From contig NZ_CP018194.1 of NCBI RefSeq assembly GCF_001889545.1, positions 1,152,501-1,216,500 on the forward strand: DNA of 64,000 nt. Direction: 5' to 3'. Origin of the DNA: Granulibacter bethesdensis. Its GTDB lineage: Bacteria > Pseudomonadota > Alphaproteobacteria > Acetobacterales > Acetobacteraceae. The notes under the pieces were generated by a model. The model saw only the letters and a program-made list of their open reading frames with translations. It ran no database searches and was not told the origin of the DNA. Of this stretch, positions 28,560-38,026 are shown in pieces (within the stretch, counting starts at the first letter, position 1; the number at the start of each line of letters is the position of its first letter). Made by a program: the position numbers and the translations under genes.

Positions 28560-29051
28560 TCAGCCTTGCTGATGCTCTCCGGCAAACTCCTCCGGGCGCA
28601 ACTGGCGGGCCAGTGCGTTGAGGATGCCGTTGACCATCCGCGGCTCCTCCCCCTGAAAAAAGCCGTGGGCGATGTCCAGATATTCGTTGATGACAACACG
28701 CGGCGGCGGACCGTCTTTCATCCGTAATTCGCAGACACCGGCGCGCAGCAGGGCACGCAGTACCGGATCGAGCCGCGCCAGCGGCCAATCGTCAGGCAGG
28801 GCGGTGATCAGAAGCGGATCGATCACATCCTGTTCTTTGGTGACCGCACGGACAATGCGTGAAAACAGTGGTACCTCGGCATCCGGAATACGGCCATCCT
28901 CGAAACCATCCTGCCCCGGCAGCACGCCCAGGCGGAAACGAACAAACTGCTCGATCACGGTTTCAAGGCTTTCCTGAGCCTGTTCGCCCTGAAACAGGGC
29001 CTGAACAGCTGCAACGCGAGAGGCCGTGCGCGGGCGGGTCCGTCGGTTCAT
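28560..29051 (-). CDS. nusB: Transcription antitermination factor NusB
   Basis: A protein of 163 residues. NusB pairs with NusE (ribosomal S10) to bind boxA RNA in rRNA antitermination. It shows the N-terminal R-T-A-S-R-V-A-A-V-Q-A-L-F-Q motif, D-P-L-L-I-T-A-L-P-D-D-W in the middle, and the family's closing segment V-V-I-N-E-Y-L-D-I-A-H-G-F-F with V-N-G-I-L-N-A-L-A. Its ATG overlaps the ribH stop by 4 bp. The ribH-nusB-thiL order is widely conserved. Confidence 0.94.
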   Translation of the reverse strand: MNRRTRPRTASRVAAVQALFQGEQAQESLETVIEQFVRFRLGVLPGQDGFEDGRIPDAEVPLFSRIVRAVTKEQDVIDPLLITALPDDWPLARLDPVLRALLRAGVCELRMKDGPPPRVVINEYLDIAHGFFQGEEPRMVNGILNALARQLRPEEFAGEHQQG

Positions 29052-29554
29052 AAAGACTTCTCCACGCGACGGCGCAGGGAAATCTGCTTCAGGACCGCAA
29101 CGGCGGCTTCGGCACCCTTGTTATGGCTGTGCATGGCGCTGTCAGAGGGAGGTGCGGAACGGTCCAGAGCCTGCTGCATGGTCGAGACAGTAAGCAGACC
29201 ATTGCCCAGCGCCAGAACCTCATCCAGGGCCACGCGCATCAGTCCGGCCATCGCTTCACGGCAGATATGGTCGTAATGGTCCGTATCGCCTTTCACTACG
29301 CAGCCGAGCGAAATATAGCCATCGTAGCGGTTATTGGCGGAACGCTGAACGATCGCGACTGCCTGCGGCAGTTCATAGGCTCCGGCCACATCGGCGATTT
29401 CGTAGGTGGCTCCCGCTTCGGTAAGAATACGTGCCGCGCCTGCGGTCAGCCCATCCACGACATTGGTATAGTAAGGCGCACGTACGATCAGTACATGCGG
29501 AGGTGCTCCGTCGATGACGGGTGCGGTGGGAAAAGGGGCGTCCTGGGTGCTCAT
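29048..29554 (-). CDS. ribH: 6,7-dimethyl-8-ribityllumazine synthase
   Basis: A protein of 168 residues that condenses 5-amino-6-ribitylaminouracil with 3,4-dihydroxy-2-butanone 4-phosphate. Visible are the substrate contacts A-G-A-Y-E-L-P, G-C-V-V-K-G-D-T-D-H-Y-D-H-I-C (catalytic His in the D-H-Y/D-H-I region) and L-L-T-V-S-T-M-Q-Q-A-L-D-R. The usual sequence at the last point is L-T-x-x-T-x-E-Q-A; here methionine replaces glutamate before Q-Q. It sits between ribB and nusB with 4-bp overlaps on both sides. Confidence 0.94.
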   Translation of the reverse strand: MSTQDAPFPTAPVIDGAPPHVLIVRAPYYTNVVDGLTAGAARILTEAGATYEIADVAGAYELPQAVAIVQRSANNRYDGYISLGCVVKGDTDHYDHICREAMAGLMRVALDEVLALGNGLLTVSTMQQALDRSAPPSDSAMHSHNKGAEAAVAVLKQISLRRRVEKSL

Positions 29555-30711
29555 CCGCCGTGATGATCCTTCAGATGGCGCTGTTCGACGATATTCAAAC
29601 CATATCCTTCCAGCGCGACGATGTTCAGATGGGTATTGGATAGCAGAATCATGTCCCTGACACCCAGATCACTCAGAATCTGCGCGCCGATTCCGTAGCT
29701 GCGCAGGGAAGCGGTGGGACGTCCGGAGGAGGCAAGTCCGGCGACACGGGCCGACAAACCTGTGGAGCTGGTGTTTCGCAACAGAACAACCGCGCCCTCG
29801 CCGATATCAGTGATCATCTGCATGGCGCTGTGCAGGGAGGAGCTATGCGGTCCGCCCAGCACATCATCCACCAGATCGACCGCATGCATGCGCACAGGGA
29901 ACGGGCGACCAGGCTCCGGCGAGCCTTTGACCAGCACCAGATGTTCCTCATACTCCACTGTATTGGCATAGACGATGATCCGCCACGTGCCGCCAATTTC
30001 ATGATGGAGCGTATTTTCCGACACCTGCCGCACGAGTTTTTCGGTGTGGTGGCGATAGGAAATGAGATCGGCGATCGTACCGAGTTTCAGATTATGATGC
30101 TGTGAGAAGGAGACCAGATCCGGCAACCGGGCCATGGTGCCGTCATCGTTCATGATTTCGCAGATGACGCCAGACGGGTAGAGACCGGCCAGCCGGGCGA
30201 TATCCACTGCGGCTTCGGTATGGCCCGCCCGCATCAGCGTGCCGCCTTCGCGGGCCATCAGCGGAAACACATGGCCCGGAGTCACGATATCGTCCCGGGT
30301 CGTTTCCGGGTTGATCGCCGTGGCCACGGTATGGGCGCGGTCATGGGCGGAGATACCGGTGCTGACGCCATCCCTTGCCTCGATAGAGACGGTGAAGGCC
30401 GTCTGATGCCGTGTGCCATTGGACTGGCTCATCAGTGGCAGACCGAGCTGTTCCACACGGCGTCTGGTCAAGGCGAGGCAGATCAGGCCGCGTGCGTAAC
30501 GCGCCATGAAATTGATGGCGTCGGGTGTTGCGAACTGGGCCGGAATGACCAGATCGCCTTCATTTTCCCGGTCTTCGTCATCCACCAGGATGAACATCCG
30601 GCCTGCGCGGGCCTCTTCGATGATTTCGCTGGCCGGACTGATATAGTCAGTCAGGCTGGCACGGGCGATGGAGGCGGTGGCCACTTGGCTGGCCTGCTGT
30701 ATGTCGGTCAT
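29551..30711 (-). CDS. ribB: 3,4-dihydroxy-2-butanone-4-phosphate synthase fused to an inactive GTP cyclohydrolase II-like domain
   Basis: A protein of 386 residues. Residues about 20-215 are an intact RibB domain with the acidic loop [11 protein letters not shown] at 44-54 and T-P-G-H-V-F-P-L; it makes the four-carbon unit for lumazine. Residues about 220-386 follow the GTP cyclohydrolase II fold. However, the zinc-binding cysteines (normally H-S-E-C and C-D-C-G) read H-A-V-D and H-S-S-S-L-H at about 276-294, so that half cannot be a normal cyclohydrolase. Such RibBX fusions occur in alphaproteobacteria; a working ribA is expected elsewhere. It overlaps ribH by 4 bp. Confidence 0.92.
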   Translation of the reverse strand: MTDIQQASQVATASIARASLTDYISPASEIIEEARAGRMFILVDDEDRENEGDLVIPAQFATPDAINFMARYARGLICLALTRRRVEQLGLPLMSQSNGTRHQTAFTVSIEARDGVSTGISAHDRAHTVATAINPETTRDDIVTPGHVFPLMAREGGTLMRAGHTEAAVDIARLAGLYPSGVICEIMNDDGTMARLPDLVSFSQHHNLKLGTIADLISYRHHTEKLVRQVSENTLHHEIGGTWRIIVYANTVEYEEHLVLVKGSPEPGRPFPVRMHAVDLVDDVLGGPHSSSLHSAMQMITDIGEGAVVLLRNTSSTGLSARVAGLASSGRPTASLRSYGIGAQILSDLGVRDMILLSNTHLNIVALEGYGLNIVEQRHLKDHHGG

Positions 30712-30726
30712 GAGGCGGCTTTCAGT

Positions 30727-31350
30727 TCATCTTCCTTCCGTCCCGAGGTCATGGGTAACGCTCAGGCGGGCAACATAGCGTGCAAGCATGTCGATTTCGA
30801 TATTCACGCGGCTTCCTGCCACCAGGGTTCCGATGGTCGTGACGGAGCATGTATGAGGAATGACATTGACGCCGAAGACTTCATTCTCAACCTCGTTCAC
30901 GGTGAGGGAAACCCCGTCGACCGCAATGCTGCCTTTCTGCGCGATATAGCGCGCAAGATGGGATGGGGCACGGAAGCGCATTCTGGTGGAGCCGTGTTCC
31001 GGCAGAACGAAGACGACCTCCGCTACCCCGTCCACATGGCCGGAGACGATATGGCCGCCCAGTTCATCCCCGACTTTCAGGGCGCGTTCGAGGTTGATCA
31101 TGCTGTTCTGCCGCCAGCTTCCCAGCGTTGTTTTGGAGAGCGTTTCTGCCGATACATCGGCTACGAATGTGGTATCACCGGCAAACTCAACCACCGTCAG
31201 GCAGCAGCCGGAACAGGCAATGGAGGCACCGGTCACTGCCCCCGTCAGAAATCCTTCCGGCGTGGTGATGGTCAGCCGCATATCGGAGCCGCCTTCCAGC
31301 GGGCTGATCGTGGCAACTGAGCCGAGACCGGTTACAATGCCGGTGAACAT
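30727..31350 (-). CDS. ribE: Riboflavin synthase alpha chain
   Basis: A protein of 207 residues that dismutates two lumazines to riboflavin and the pyrimidine precursor. It has the invariant N-terminus M-F-T-G-I-V, and two lumazine-binding repeats with G-A-S-I-A-C-S-G-C-C-L-T-V (first) and G-S-I-A-V-D-G-V-S-L-T-V (second). The G-G-H-I-V-S-G-H-V-D-G motif lies between them. The ATG at 31350 has GAGGAGA upstream; the long upstream open frame is inside ribD and is not used. It starts 19 bp before the end of ribD. Confidence 0.95.
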   Translation of the reverse strand: MFTGIVTGLGSVATISPLEGGSDMRLTITTPEGFLTGAVTGASIACSGCCLTVVEFAGDTTFVADVSAETLSKTTLGSWRQNSMINLERALKVGDELGGHIVSGHVDGVAEVVFVLPEHGSTRMRFRAPSHLARYIAQKGSIAVDGVSLTVNEVENEVFGVNVIPHTCSVTTIGTLVAGSRVNIEIDMLARYVARLSVTHDLGTEGR

Positions 31351-32462
31351 GTCTCTTCTCTCCTCAATTCTGTCACGATATCTGTGCCGACGGCCCGGGT
31401 CGATACGGTGTGGAAACGCGGCATGAGCGAAAGGGTGGAAAGTCCGAGCGCTCCGGTCGCGGGGTATCCGTCTGCGCCCATGATGGCAGGGGCATGATAC
31501 CAGACGATATCGTCCACATGCTCCCCGCGTAGCAATGCCGCAGCGATTTCTCCCCCTCCTTCTACCAGAATCCATGTCAGCCCGGCTTCCCCCAATTGCT
31601 CCAGCGCGGTGCGTATGATCAGCCGTCCTGTTTCAGGTGCAACAGGGACCGGCAGAATTCTCGCCCCCGATTGTTCCAGCGCGGCACGCCGAGCCGGATC
31701 GGCGTCATCGGCACAGAGAATCCACACTGGTCCCGCTCCATCGTGCAGCATGCGGGCATTCAGGGGCATCCGCAGCCGGGAATCGGCAACCAGCCGCAGC
31801 AGCGGAGTCTGCCGACCCCCGGTGAGACGGCAGGTCAGGCTGGGATCATCAGCCAGAACCGTTCCAATACCGGTCAGGATCGCATCATGGCGGGCCCGTA
31901 CAGCCTGAACGTGATGCCGGGCCTGTGGTCCGGTGATCCATTGACTTTCTCCACTGGCGGTGGCGATGCGTCCATCCAGTGTAGACGCGAGTTTCAGTGT
32001 GACGCGGGGACGCCCATAACGCACACGATGCAGAAACCCTGCCGTCACCCGCGCGGCTTCTTCTTCCAGAACGCCAGTGCGTACTTCAATCCCGGCTTCA
32101 CGCAACCGGGTGATGCCGCCACCATCCACGCGCGGATCAGGATCACGCAGTGCTACGACGACTCGCGCTATTCCGGCCTTCATCAGCGCATCGGAGCAGG
32201 GGGGCGTGCGTCCGTGATGGCAACAGGGTTCAAGAGTGACATAGGCAGTGGCCCCCTGCGCCAGAGTTCCGGCCTGAGCCAGCGCCTGCGGCTCAGCATG
32301 GGGTCTGCCACCATGCGCGGTGACGCCCCGACCGACCACCCGGCCATTATGCAGGATGACGCACCCTACGGATGGGTTTGGCCAGGTTTCCCCTCTGTGT
32401 CGTGCTGCCAATGCCAACGCGGCACGCATCGGCGGCAGATCGGGATCGTCAGGATGGCTCAT
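31332..32462 (-). CDS. ribD: Bifunctional diaminohydroxyphosphoribosylaminopyrimidine deaminase / 5-amino-6-(5-phosphoribosylamino)uracil reductase
   Basis: A protein of 376 residues that performs two middle steps of riboflavin synthesis. The N-terminal deaminase domain (about 1-145) has the zinc motifs H-A-E-P-Q-A-L and [10 protein letters not shown]. The C-terminal reductase domain has [24 protein letters not shown] and the late [13 protein letters not shown] at 32462 lies within the nrdR end (14-bp overlap) and begins the conserved N-terminus. It is the second gene of the nrdR-rib unit. Confidence 0.95.
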   Translation of the reverse strand: MSHPDDPDLPPMRAALALAARHRGETWPNPSVGCVILHNGRVVGRGVTAHGGRPHAEPQALAQAGTLAQGATAYVTLEPCCHHGRTPPCSDALMKAGIARVVVALRDPDPRVDGGGITRLREAGIEVRTGVLEEEAARVTAGFLHRVRYGRPRVTLKLASTLDGRIATASGESQWITGPQARHHVQAVRARHDAILTGIGTVLADDPSLTCRLTGGRQTPLLRLVADSRLRMPLNARMLHDGAGPVWILCADDADPARRAALEQSGARILPVPVAPETGRLIIRTALEQLGEAGLTWILVEGGGEIAAALLRGEHVDDIVWYHAPAIMGADGYPATGALGLSTLSLMPRFHTVSTRAVGTDIVTELRREETCSPAL

Positions 32463-32922
32463 CGGATTGTTTTGACTCGGCCTCTCCGCCAAGGAAAGTC
32501 TGGAAATCGCCTGCATCACTGAAATTCCGGTACACGCTGGCGAAGCGGACATAGGCCACGTCATCTACCTCCTTCAGCGTTTGCATCACCAGCTCGCCGA
32601 TCAGTTTGCTGGGGATTTCGGTTTCTCCGCTGCTTTCAAGCTGCCGGACAATTCCGGTGATCATTTTCTCGATCCGCTCGGAATCGATGGGGCGCTTACG
32701 CAGGGCGATCTGCACCGAACGGGTCAGCTTGTCCCGGTCGAAGGCCACGCGTCGCTGATCCGTCTTGACCACGATCAGTTCACGCAACTGCACCCGCTCT
32801 ACGGTGGTAAAGCGCTGCATGCAGGCTGCACAGGACCGCCTGCGCCGTATCGCGGTGCCGTCATCGGTGGGCCGGCTGTCCTTGACCTGGGTATCCTCGT
32901 GTCCACAGAACGGGCAGCGCAT
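32449..32922 (-). CDS. nrdR: Transcriptional repressor NrdR
   Basis: A protein of 157 residues. A zinc ribbon ([10 protein letters not shown], then [11 protein letters not shown]) is followed by an ATP-cone domain beginning [13 protein letters not shown]. NrdR senses ATP/dATP and represses ribonucleotide reductase genes. No nrd genes lie in the window. Being first in the riboflavin cluster is a common alphaproteobacterial arrangement (glyA-nrdR-ribD). The final 15 residues are variable. Confidence 0.95.
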   Translation of the reverse strand: MRCPFCGHEDTQVKDSRPTDDGTAIRRRRSCAACMQRFTTVERVQLRELIVVKTDQRRVAFDRDKLTRSVQIALRKRPIDSERIEKMITGIVRQLESSGETEIPSKLIGELVMQTLKEVDDVAYVRFASVYRNFSDAGDFQTFLGGEAESKQSDEPS

Positions 32923-33040
32923 GGGATGCGATATTCCTTAAAAAAAACGCCGCCCCATTCCACCGGCTGCAGGAGAATCGGCCCGCAGGATCAGGGAACA
33001 GGACGGCGTATAATCTATCGCAGCCTGCCGTATCGATCAC

Positions 33041-33064
33041 CTGCCTCCGTCATGACGGAGGCAG
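33041..33064. repeat. Perfect 24-bp palindrome between glyA and nrdR
   Basis: CTGCCTCCGTCA joined directly to its reverse complement TGACGGAGGCAG, twelve base pairs with no spacer. It lies 33 bp after the glyA stop, on the way to nrdR. As RNA it would be a strong stem but no T tract follows in either direction, so it may be a Rho-independent-like pause, an RNA-processing site, or a protein-binding operator. Confidence 0.6.
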
Positions 33065-33096
33065 ATGGCAGGGAAGCGGGGTCTCGAAGCAGGCTC

Positions 33097-34392
33097 TCAG
33101 TGATTGCGATAGAGCGGGAAGCGCTTGCAGAGTGCCTTGACCTCGGCGCCGACTTCCTGCTCGACGGCTTCGTTGGAGCCGTTTTCGCCAGCCTTGGACA
33201 GGCCTTCCACCACGCGGTCGATCATCAGGCCGATCTCACGGAATTCAGCCTCGCCAAAGCCGCGGGACGTGCCGGCCGGCGTGCCAAGACGAATACCGGA
33301 GGTCACGGCCGGCTTCTGCGGATCGAACGGAATGGCGTTCTTGTTGGTGGTGATATGGGCGCGGCCGAGGCTCTCATCGGTGGCCTTGCCAGTCACGTTC
33401 TTCGGACGCAGATCAACCAGCATCAGATGCGTATCGGTGCCGCCGGACACGATGGCCAGACCGCGCTCCACCAGCGTGGAGGCCAGAACCTTCGCATTGT
33501 TGGCAACGGACTGCTGATAGGTCTTGAAATCCGGCTTCAGGGCTTCACCGAAGGCAACGGCCTTGGCAGCGATGACATGCATCAGCGGGCCACCCTGCAG
33601 ACCGGGGAACACGGCGGTGTTGAACTTCTTGCCGAGTTCAAGGTCATTGGTGAGGATCATGCCGCCACGCGGGCCGCGCAGGGTCTTATGGGTGGTGGTG
33701 GTGACCACATGCGCATGCGGCAGCGGGGACGGGTAGATGCCGGCTGCCACCAGACCGGCGAAATGCGCCATGTCGACCATGAAATACGCGCCGACTTCAT
33801 CAGCGACCTTACGGATGCGGGGGAAGTCGATGAAACGCGGATAGGCGGAACCACCGGCGATGATGATCTTCGGCTTGTGCTCACGGGCGAGGGCTTCCAG
33901 CTCCTCATAATCCAGCAGGCCGTCTTCCTTGCGGACGCCGTACTGAACTGCGTTGAACCACTTGCCGCTGACAGTGGGGGCCGCACCATGGGTCAGATGG
34001 CCGCCAGCGGCGAGGCTCATGCCCAGAATGGTGTCGCCCGGCTTGGCCAGTGCGAAGAACACTGCGCCATTGGCCTGTGCGCCGGAATGCGGCTGCACAT
34101 TGGCAAATTCGCAGCCGAACAGCTGTTTGGCGCGATCAATAGCGAGCTGCTCGGCAATGTCGACCGCCGCGCAACCACCGTAGTAGCGCTTGCCGGGATA
34201 ACCCTCGGCATATTTATTGGTCAGGACGGAACCCTGAGCTTCCAGAACCGCCGCAGAAACGATGTTCTCGCTGGCGATCAGTTCGATACCGTCTTCCTGA
34301 CGGTGGAATTCCTTTTCAAGGGCCGCGAACAGGTCGGGATCAGTATCGGCGAGACGTGCGCCGAAAAAGGCATCAAGGGTGGATGCGGACAT
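33097..34392 (-). CDS. glyA: Serine hydroxymethyltransferase
   Basis: A protein of 431 residues that interconverts serine and glycine while charging tetrahydrofolate with a one-carbon unit. The PLP lysine lies in [13 protein letters not shown], and other motifs are [10 protein letters not shown] and [14 protein letters not shown]. An ATG three codons upstream (34401) exists, but AAGGA is correctly spaced (8 nt) only for the ATG at 34392, which I use. The glyA-nrdR-rib order is typical of the group. Confidence 0.95.
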   Translation of the reverse strand: MSASTLDAFFGARLADTDPDLFAALEKEFHRQEDGIELIASENIVSAAVLEAQGSVLTNKYAEGYPGKRYYGGCAAVDIAEQLAIDRAKQLFGCEFANVQPHSGAQANGAVFFALAKPGDTILGMSLAAGGHLTHGAAPTVSGKWFNAVQYGVRKEDGLLDYEELEALAREHKPKIIIAGGSAYPRFIDFPRIRKVADEVGAYFMVDMAHFAGLVAAGIYPSPLPHAHVVTTTTHKTLRGPRGGMILTNDLELGKKFNTAVFPGLQGGPLMHVIAAKAVAFGEALKPDFKTYQQSVANNAKVLASTLVERGLAIVSGGTDTHLMLVDLRPKNVTGKATDESLGRAHITTNKNAIPFDPQKPAVTSGIRLGTPAGTSRGFGEAEFREIGLMIDRVVEGLSKAGENGSNEAVEQEVGAEVKALCKRFPLYRNH

Positions 34393-34609
34393 TGTATTCA
34401 TCCTTGGACGGTCATGGAAGCAACTTGATTGCGTCAGCTAACACAATCGGGACGTGTTTGGAAACACCGACTATTCTTGTGCACGATAGGCGCTGTCGAT
34501 CACAGGAAGAAGATGATAAAAATTCCCTGGACAGGCTGCTCAGACATTCCCGACATGGAAAGGCGGTTCCGCATCCATACGGCTTATTTTGCTGAGGAGT
34601 CCTCTATAT

Positions 34610-36109
34610 ATGTCCTCTCCTGATGCTTCAATGACGGGCAGGCCTGCTCATAGCCTGTTTTCACGCAAGCCGATTACCGGAATTGATGAGCATAATAGTG
34701 AGCTGAAGCGCGCCCTGAATGCCTGGCACATGATTGCATTGGGAATCGGTGTCATCATCGGCGCAGGGCTGTTTTCACTGACCGGGCTTGCAGCGGGTGA
34801 TTATGCCGGCCCGGCAGTGGTGATCAGTTTCATCATCGCTGCCATCGGATGCGGGCTGGCTGGATGCTGTTACTCCGAACTGGCCAGCATGATCCCGGTG
34901 GCAGGAAGTGCCTACACATATGCTTATGCCACACTGGGTGAACTGGTCGGGTGGATTATCGGCTGGGATCTGGTGCTGGAATATGCTGTGGGCGCCGCCA
35001 CCGTTGCTTCCAGCTGGACCAGCTATTTCAAGGTGTTGCTTGCCCAGTTCGGGCTTGCCCTGCCACCACGCCTGACCGCATCGCCCTTCAGCATCGTGGA
35101 ACTGGCGGATCATTCCCATGTGCATGGGCTGATCAACCTTCCTGCTTTCATCGTTGTCGCGGCAGTGTCAGTGGTACTGATGCGCGGCGTGACCGGGTCG
35201 GCAAGGTTTAATGCCGTCATCGTCATGCTGAAACTCGCCATCGTCGTACTGGTGATCGTACTGGGTGCAGCCTACGTGAATACCGCGAATTACGTGCCTT
35301 TCATCCCGGAGAATACGGGGGAGTTCGGCCATTTCGGGTTGTCCGGTGTGATGCGGGGCGCGGCGGTGATCTTCTTCTCCTATGTCGGCTTTGATGCCGT
35401 TTCAACCGCGGCGCAGGAGGCTTATAATCCCCAGCGTGACGTGCCGCTGGGCATTCTCGGTTCTTTGGTGATCTGTGCGATTCTCTATGTCGGCTTCGGC
35501 CTGGTGTTGACGGGTATCGTTAATTATCAGGAACTCGGCGGCATGGTGGACAAAATGGCCCCTATTTCAACCGCCATTTCCAGAACGCCTTATGACTGGC
35601 TGAAATCCGCCATCTATATCGGCATTCTCTGCGGCTACACGACGGTGGTGCTGGTTCTGCTGATGGGACAGAGCCGGGTTTTCTATTCCATGGCATCGGA
35701 CGGATTGTTGCCTGCTATTTTCGCCCGCGTTCATCCGCAATGGCGTACACCATGGCTCACCAATCTGCTGTTCATGGTTTTCGCGGGTTTGATGGCTGCT
35801 TTTGTGCCCGGTTCGTGGCTGGGAGAGGCGACCTCCATCGGCACGCTGCTGGCGTTCATTCTGGTCTGCATCGGCGTGATGGTATTGCGCAGGACTGATC
35901 CGGACCGTCCACGTCGGTTCAGGACCCCTTTTGTCCCGCTTGTGCCGTTGGTCGGAATCCTGTTCTGCAGCGCGATGATGCTGTCGCTGGATATCTGGAC
36001 ATGGGTTCGTCTGATCGTATGGCTGATCATCGGACTGGCAGTGTTTTTCGGCTACAGCCGGAAAAGGAGCTTGCTGGCGCGTCAGGCGGCCATGAATGAG
36101 ATGGGCTGA
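34610..36109 (+). CDS. APC-family amino acid permease (cationic amino acid transporter type)
   Basis: A protein of 499 residues with about twelve hydrophobic helices. It has the APC hallmarks in helix 1 (I-G-V-I-I-G-A-G-L-F-S-L-T-G) and S-E-L-A-S-M-I-P-V-A-G-S-A-Y-T-Y after helix 2. F-F-S-Y-V-G-F-D-A-V-S-T-A-A-Q-E lies at helix 6 to 7. This subgroup (YfnA/CAT-like) imports amino acids by proton symport; the substrate is not predictable. ATG at 34610 has GAGGAG about 10 nt before it. A strong terminator follows. Confidence 0.9.
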   Translation: MSSPDASMTGRPAHSLFSRKPITGIDEHNSELKRALNAWHMIALGIGVIIGAGLFSLTGLAAGDYAGPAVVISFIIAAIGCGLAGCCYSELASMIPVAGSAYTYAYATLGELVGWIIGWDLVLEYAVGAATVASSWTSYFKVLLAQFGLALPPRLTASPFSIVELADHSHVHGLINLPAFIVVAAVSVVLMRGVTGSARFNAVIVMLKLAIVVLVIVLGAAYVNTANYVPFIPENTGEFGHFGLSGVMRGAAVIFFSYVGFDAVSTAAQEAYNPQRDVPLGILGSLVICAILYVGFGLVLTGIVNYQELGGMVDKMAPISTAISRTPYDWLKSAIYIGILCGYTTVVLVLLMGQSRVFYSMASDGLLPAIFARVHPQWRTPWLTNLLFMVFAGLMAAFVPGSWLGEATSIGTLLAFILVCIGVMVLRRTDPDRPRRFRTPFVPLVPLVGILFCSAMMLSLDIWTWVRLIVWLIIGLAVFFGYSRKRSLLARQAAMNEMG

Positions 36110-36120
36110 TGTAAAAAGGG

Positions 36121-36144
36121 AAAGGCCGGTGAAAACCGGCCTTT
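36121..36144. terminator. Bidirectional intrinsic terminator (permease / bamE)
   Basis: AAAGGCCGGT (36121-36130) pairs with ACCGGCCTTT (36135-36144) around a GAAA loop. On the minus strand the stem is followed by CCCTTTTTAC, a proper T tract. It lies between the convergent permease and bamE genes and can serve both. Confidence 0.85.
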
Positions 36145-36185
36145 CTGATGTTGGAATAGTCTACAGAAAAAGCAGAGCGGAATAA

Positions 36186-36695
36186 TCAGCGATCGCCGCC
36201 GAACCGTCCGCCCGGCGCATTGCCGGCACCGCCGCCCATGCCGCCTGCATTGAAACGACCGACATTGCCAAACAATTGCTGCATCCAGGATGCCTCGCTG
36301 CCCGGGGAAGGGGTGGCACGCCGCACCACACTGACAGGCGCCGCATCATCCTTGCCGTAGAGCTTGATGTTCTTCAGCACACCGTTCTGATCGAACGAAA
36401 TTGTGACCACGTTCTGCTGAAGAATATCATTGGTCCCGGCAATCTGCATTTCAGTGGTCTGGGTAATGTAGACCCACTGATTATTATCGAACGTGGCTTT
36501 TGTCGTCGGAGAGCCGAGCAGAGAGGCGACATCCGCCTGGGTCGAGGTTCCGGGAGTCAGCTCCTTCAGCAGGTCGACATCAACCTTATTACCGCGAACG
36601 ACCCTGTCCGGGGCGAAGAAGCTGCATCCGCCCAACAGCGTGGCGGACAGCGTCAGCGCGGCAAGAGCGCGGGATATGGTGGCTGTGCGGCGCAA
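36186..36695 (-). CDS. bamE: Outer membrane assembly lipoprotein BamE (SmpA/OmlA)
   Basis: A protein of 169 residues. The lipoprotein signal ends in the lipobox L-L-G-G-C, lipidation at Cys23 or 24. The BamE core includes L-K-E-L-T-P-G-T-S-T-Q-A-D-V-A-S-L-L-G-S-P-T and W-V-Y-I-T-Q. BamE is a periplasm-facing outer-membrane lipoprotein of the beta-barrel assembly machine. The last 45 residues are a glycine-rich tail (G-G-M-G-G-G-A-G-N-A-P-G-G-R) with no known role. Divergent from the DUF177 gene, a conserved alphaproteobacterial arrangement. Confidence 0.92.
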   Translation of the reverse strand: MRRTATISRALAALTLSATLLGGCSFFAPDRVVRGNKVDVDLLKELTPGTSTQADVASLLGSPTTKATFDNNQWVYITQTTEMQIAGTNDILQQNVVTISFDQNGVLKNIKLYGKDDAAPVSVVRRATPSPGSEASWMQQLFGNVGRFNAGGMGGGAGNAPGGRFGGDR

Positions 36696-36937
36696 GACGT
36701 ATCCTCAATCGGAATCGGCGTTCAGCAGGGTCTACAGACACATGATGGCCTGCCCCTTCGGGGTGTCATGCTTGGCCGTTTCTGTCAATCACACTGTTGC
36801 GCCAGCGATCCTGCCAATGAGACGCCCCCGGCATTCAGCCCGTGTGGAAAGGGCTATGAAAAAATAGCGGCAGGGCCTGCTTTGTCGCCAGCTTCCGGTT
36901 ATTCTGACAGGGCTTTAGCTTAGGAAGACGAATCGTG

Positions 36938-37480
36938 ATGCAGCCCGAATTTTCCAGACTGATCCAGCCTGATACCATTCCTGCGGGTGGCAGGACGGTC
37001 GATATCAAGGCGAGTGCCGAGGAATGCGCGGCTGTTGCCAGCCGACTGGGGCTGGAGGCGGTGGCCGGGTTCTCCTGCGCCTTCGTTCTGGAACCGCAGC
37101 GCGGCGGCGTGATTCGTGCCCATGGCCGGATGGAGGCTGCTGTTACCCAGATATGCGTGGTCAGCCTTGAGGCTTTCAGGGCCAAGATCAAAGAGAATTT
37201 TACCCTGCGCCTGACGCCGGAGCACAAGCTTAATCCTGATTTCGATATCGAGGAGGAGGAAGACGAGGTTCCTTACACGGGGGATCAGATCGATCTCGGT
37301 GAAGTGGCGGTGGAGCAGCTGGCCCTCACCCTCGACCCTTACCCGCGCAAGCCAGGCGTCACGTTTGAATCAGGAGAAGATGAAGAAGCGGAAGATGAAT
37401 CCGCAGAGCAGGCGGACTCATCCCGGGAGAATCCTTTTTTGCGTCTCGCTGCGCTGAAAAAGCCGGTCAATGATCTTTAA
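36938..37480 (+). CDS. DUF177 (YceD family) protein
   Basis: A protein of about 180 residues. It shows the YceD/DUF177 core: a cysteine-containing V-T-Q-I-C-V-V-S-L-E near the middle, and D-Q-I-D-L-G-E-V-A-V-E-Q-L-A-L-T-L-D-P-Y-P-R-K-P-G at the C-terminal side. The remainder is an acidic stretch (E-E-E-E-D-E, later E-D-E-E-A-E-D-E). In bacteria and chloroplasts the family is linked to 23S rRNA accumulation and often precedes rpmF, as it does here (264 bp). A GTG one codon upstream is an alternative start. Confidence 0.9.
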   Translation: MQPEFSRLIQPDTIPAGGRTVDIKASAEECAAVASRLGLEAVAGFSCAFVLEPQRGGVIRAHGRMEAAVTQICVVSLEAFRAKIKENFTLRLTPEHKLNPDFDIEEEEDEVPYTGDQIDLGEVAVEQLALTLDPYPRKPGVTFESGEDEEAEDESAEQADSSRENPFLRLAALKKPVNDL

Positions 37481-37743
37481 AGGGGCCGATAAGTATGGAT
37501 TCTGTGCATTCGCGTATTTGATCCCTTCACATATTTGAATCGAACGGCGATCTCCGCTACAGAGCGCTTCATACAGTGTCTATGACCGGTCATGGCAGCC
37601 CGGTTCCGGACGCTGAGTGTTTTTCTTGCGGTGTCCGCCGGTCTCTGCTAGACGCCGCGCCTCACGACTTTGCCGAACTCTCAAGGGGTTTCGCCGCCAA
37701 TGGGGCGGTCACACCCCGTTTGATAATAAGAAGGGCCTGTTCC

Positions 37744-37956
37744 ATGGCTGTTCCGAAGAAGAAAACCTCGCCCTCACGGCGTGGCATGCGTCGCAGCCAT
37801 CAGGCGCTGACGGGTGAAGCATACACCGAATGCTCAAATTGTGGTGAGCTGAAGCGCCCCCATCATGTCTGCGGCCATTGCGGCCATTATGATGGCCGTG
37901 AAGTTGCCGCCGCCGGAAATTCCGGCCGTGGCCTGAAGGGCGTGGTGCGGGTCTGA
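37744..37956 (+). CDS. rpmF: 50S ribosomal protein L32
   Basis: A protein of 70 residues beginning [19 protein letters not shown], the invariant L32 N-terminus. The zinc ribbon motif [18 protein letters not shown] keeps all four cysteines, so it is the zinc-dependent paralogue. The start at 37744 is fixed by family conservation. It lies upstream of plsX and fabH, the rpmF-plsX-fabH order common in proteobacteria. Confidence 0.97.
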   Translation: MAVPKKKTSPSRRGMRRSHQALTGEAYTECSNCGELKRPHHVCGHCGHYDGREVAAAGNSGRGLKGVVRV

Positions 37957-38026
37957 TCAGACCCGCCTGCATCCGGCCATTCGGATATCCGGTTACAGTC
38001 AGTCAGGCAGTATAAGGGCATCAGAC

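Noticed and set aside
32922-33096. FMN riboswitch before the riboflavin genes
   Set aside because: The conserved RFN elements are not present in this leader; only the palindrome is.
32581-34428. A 615-codon plus-strand open frame
   Set aside because: It is antisense to nrdR and glyA, both unmistakable. Its product has no domain I recognise and a shadow-like composition.
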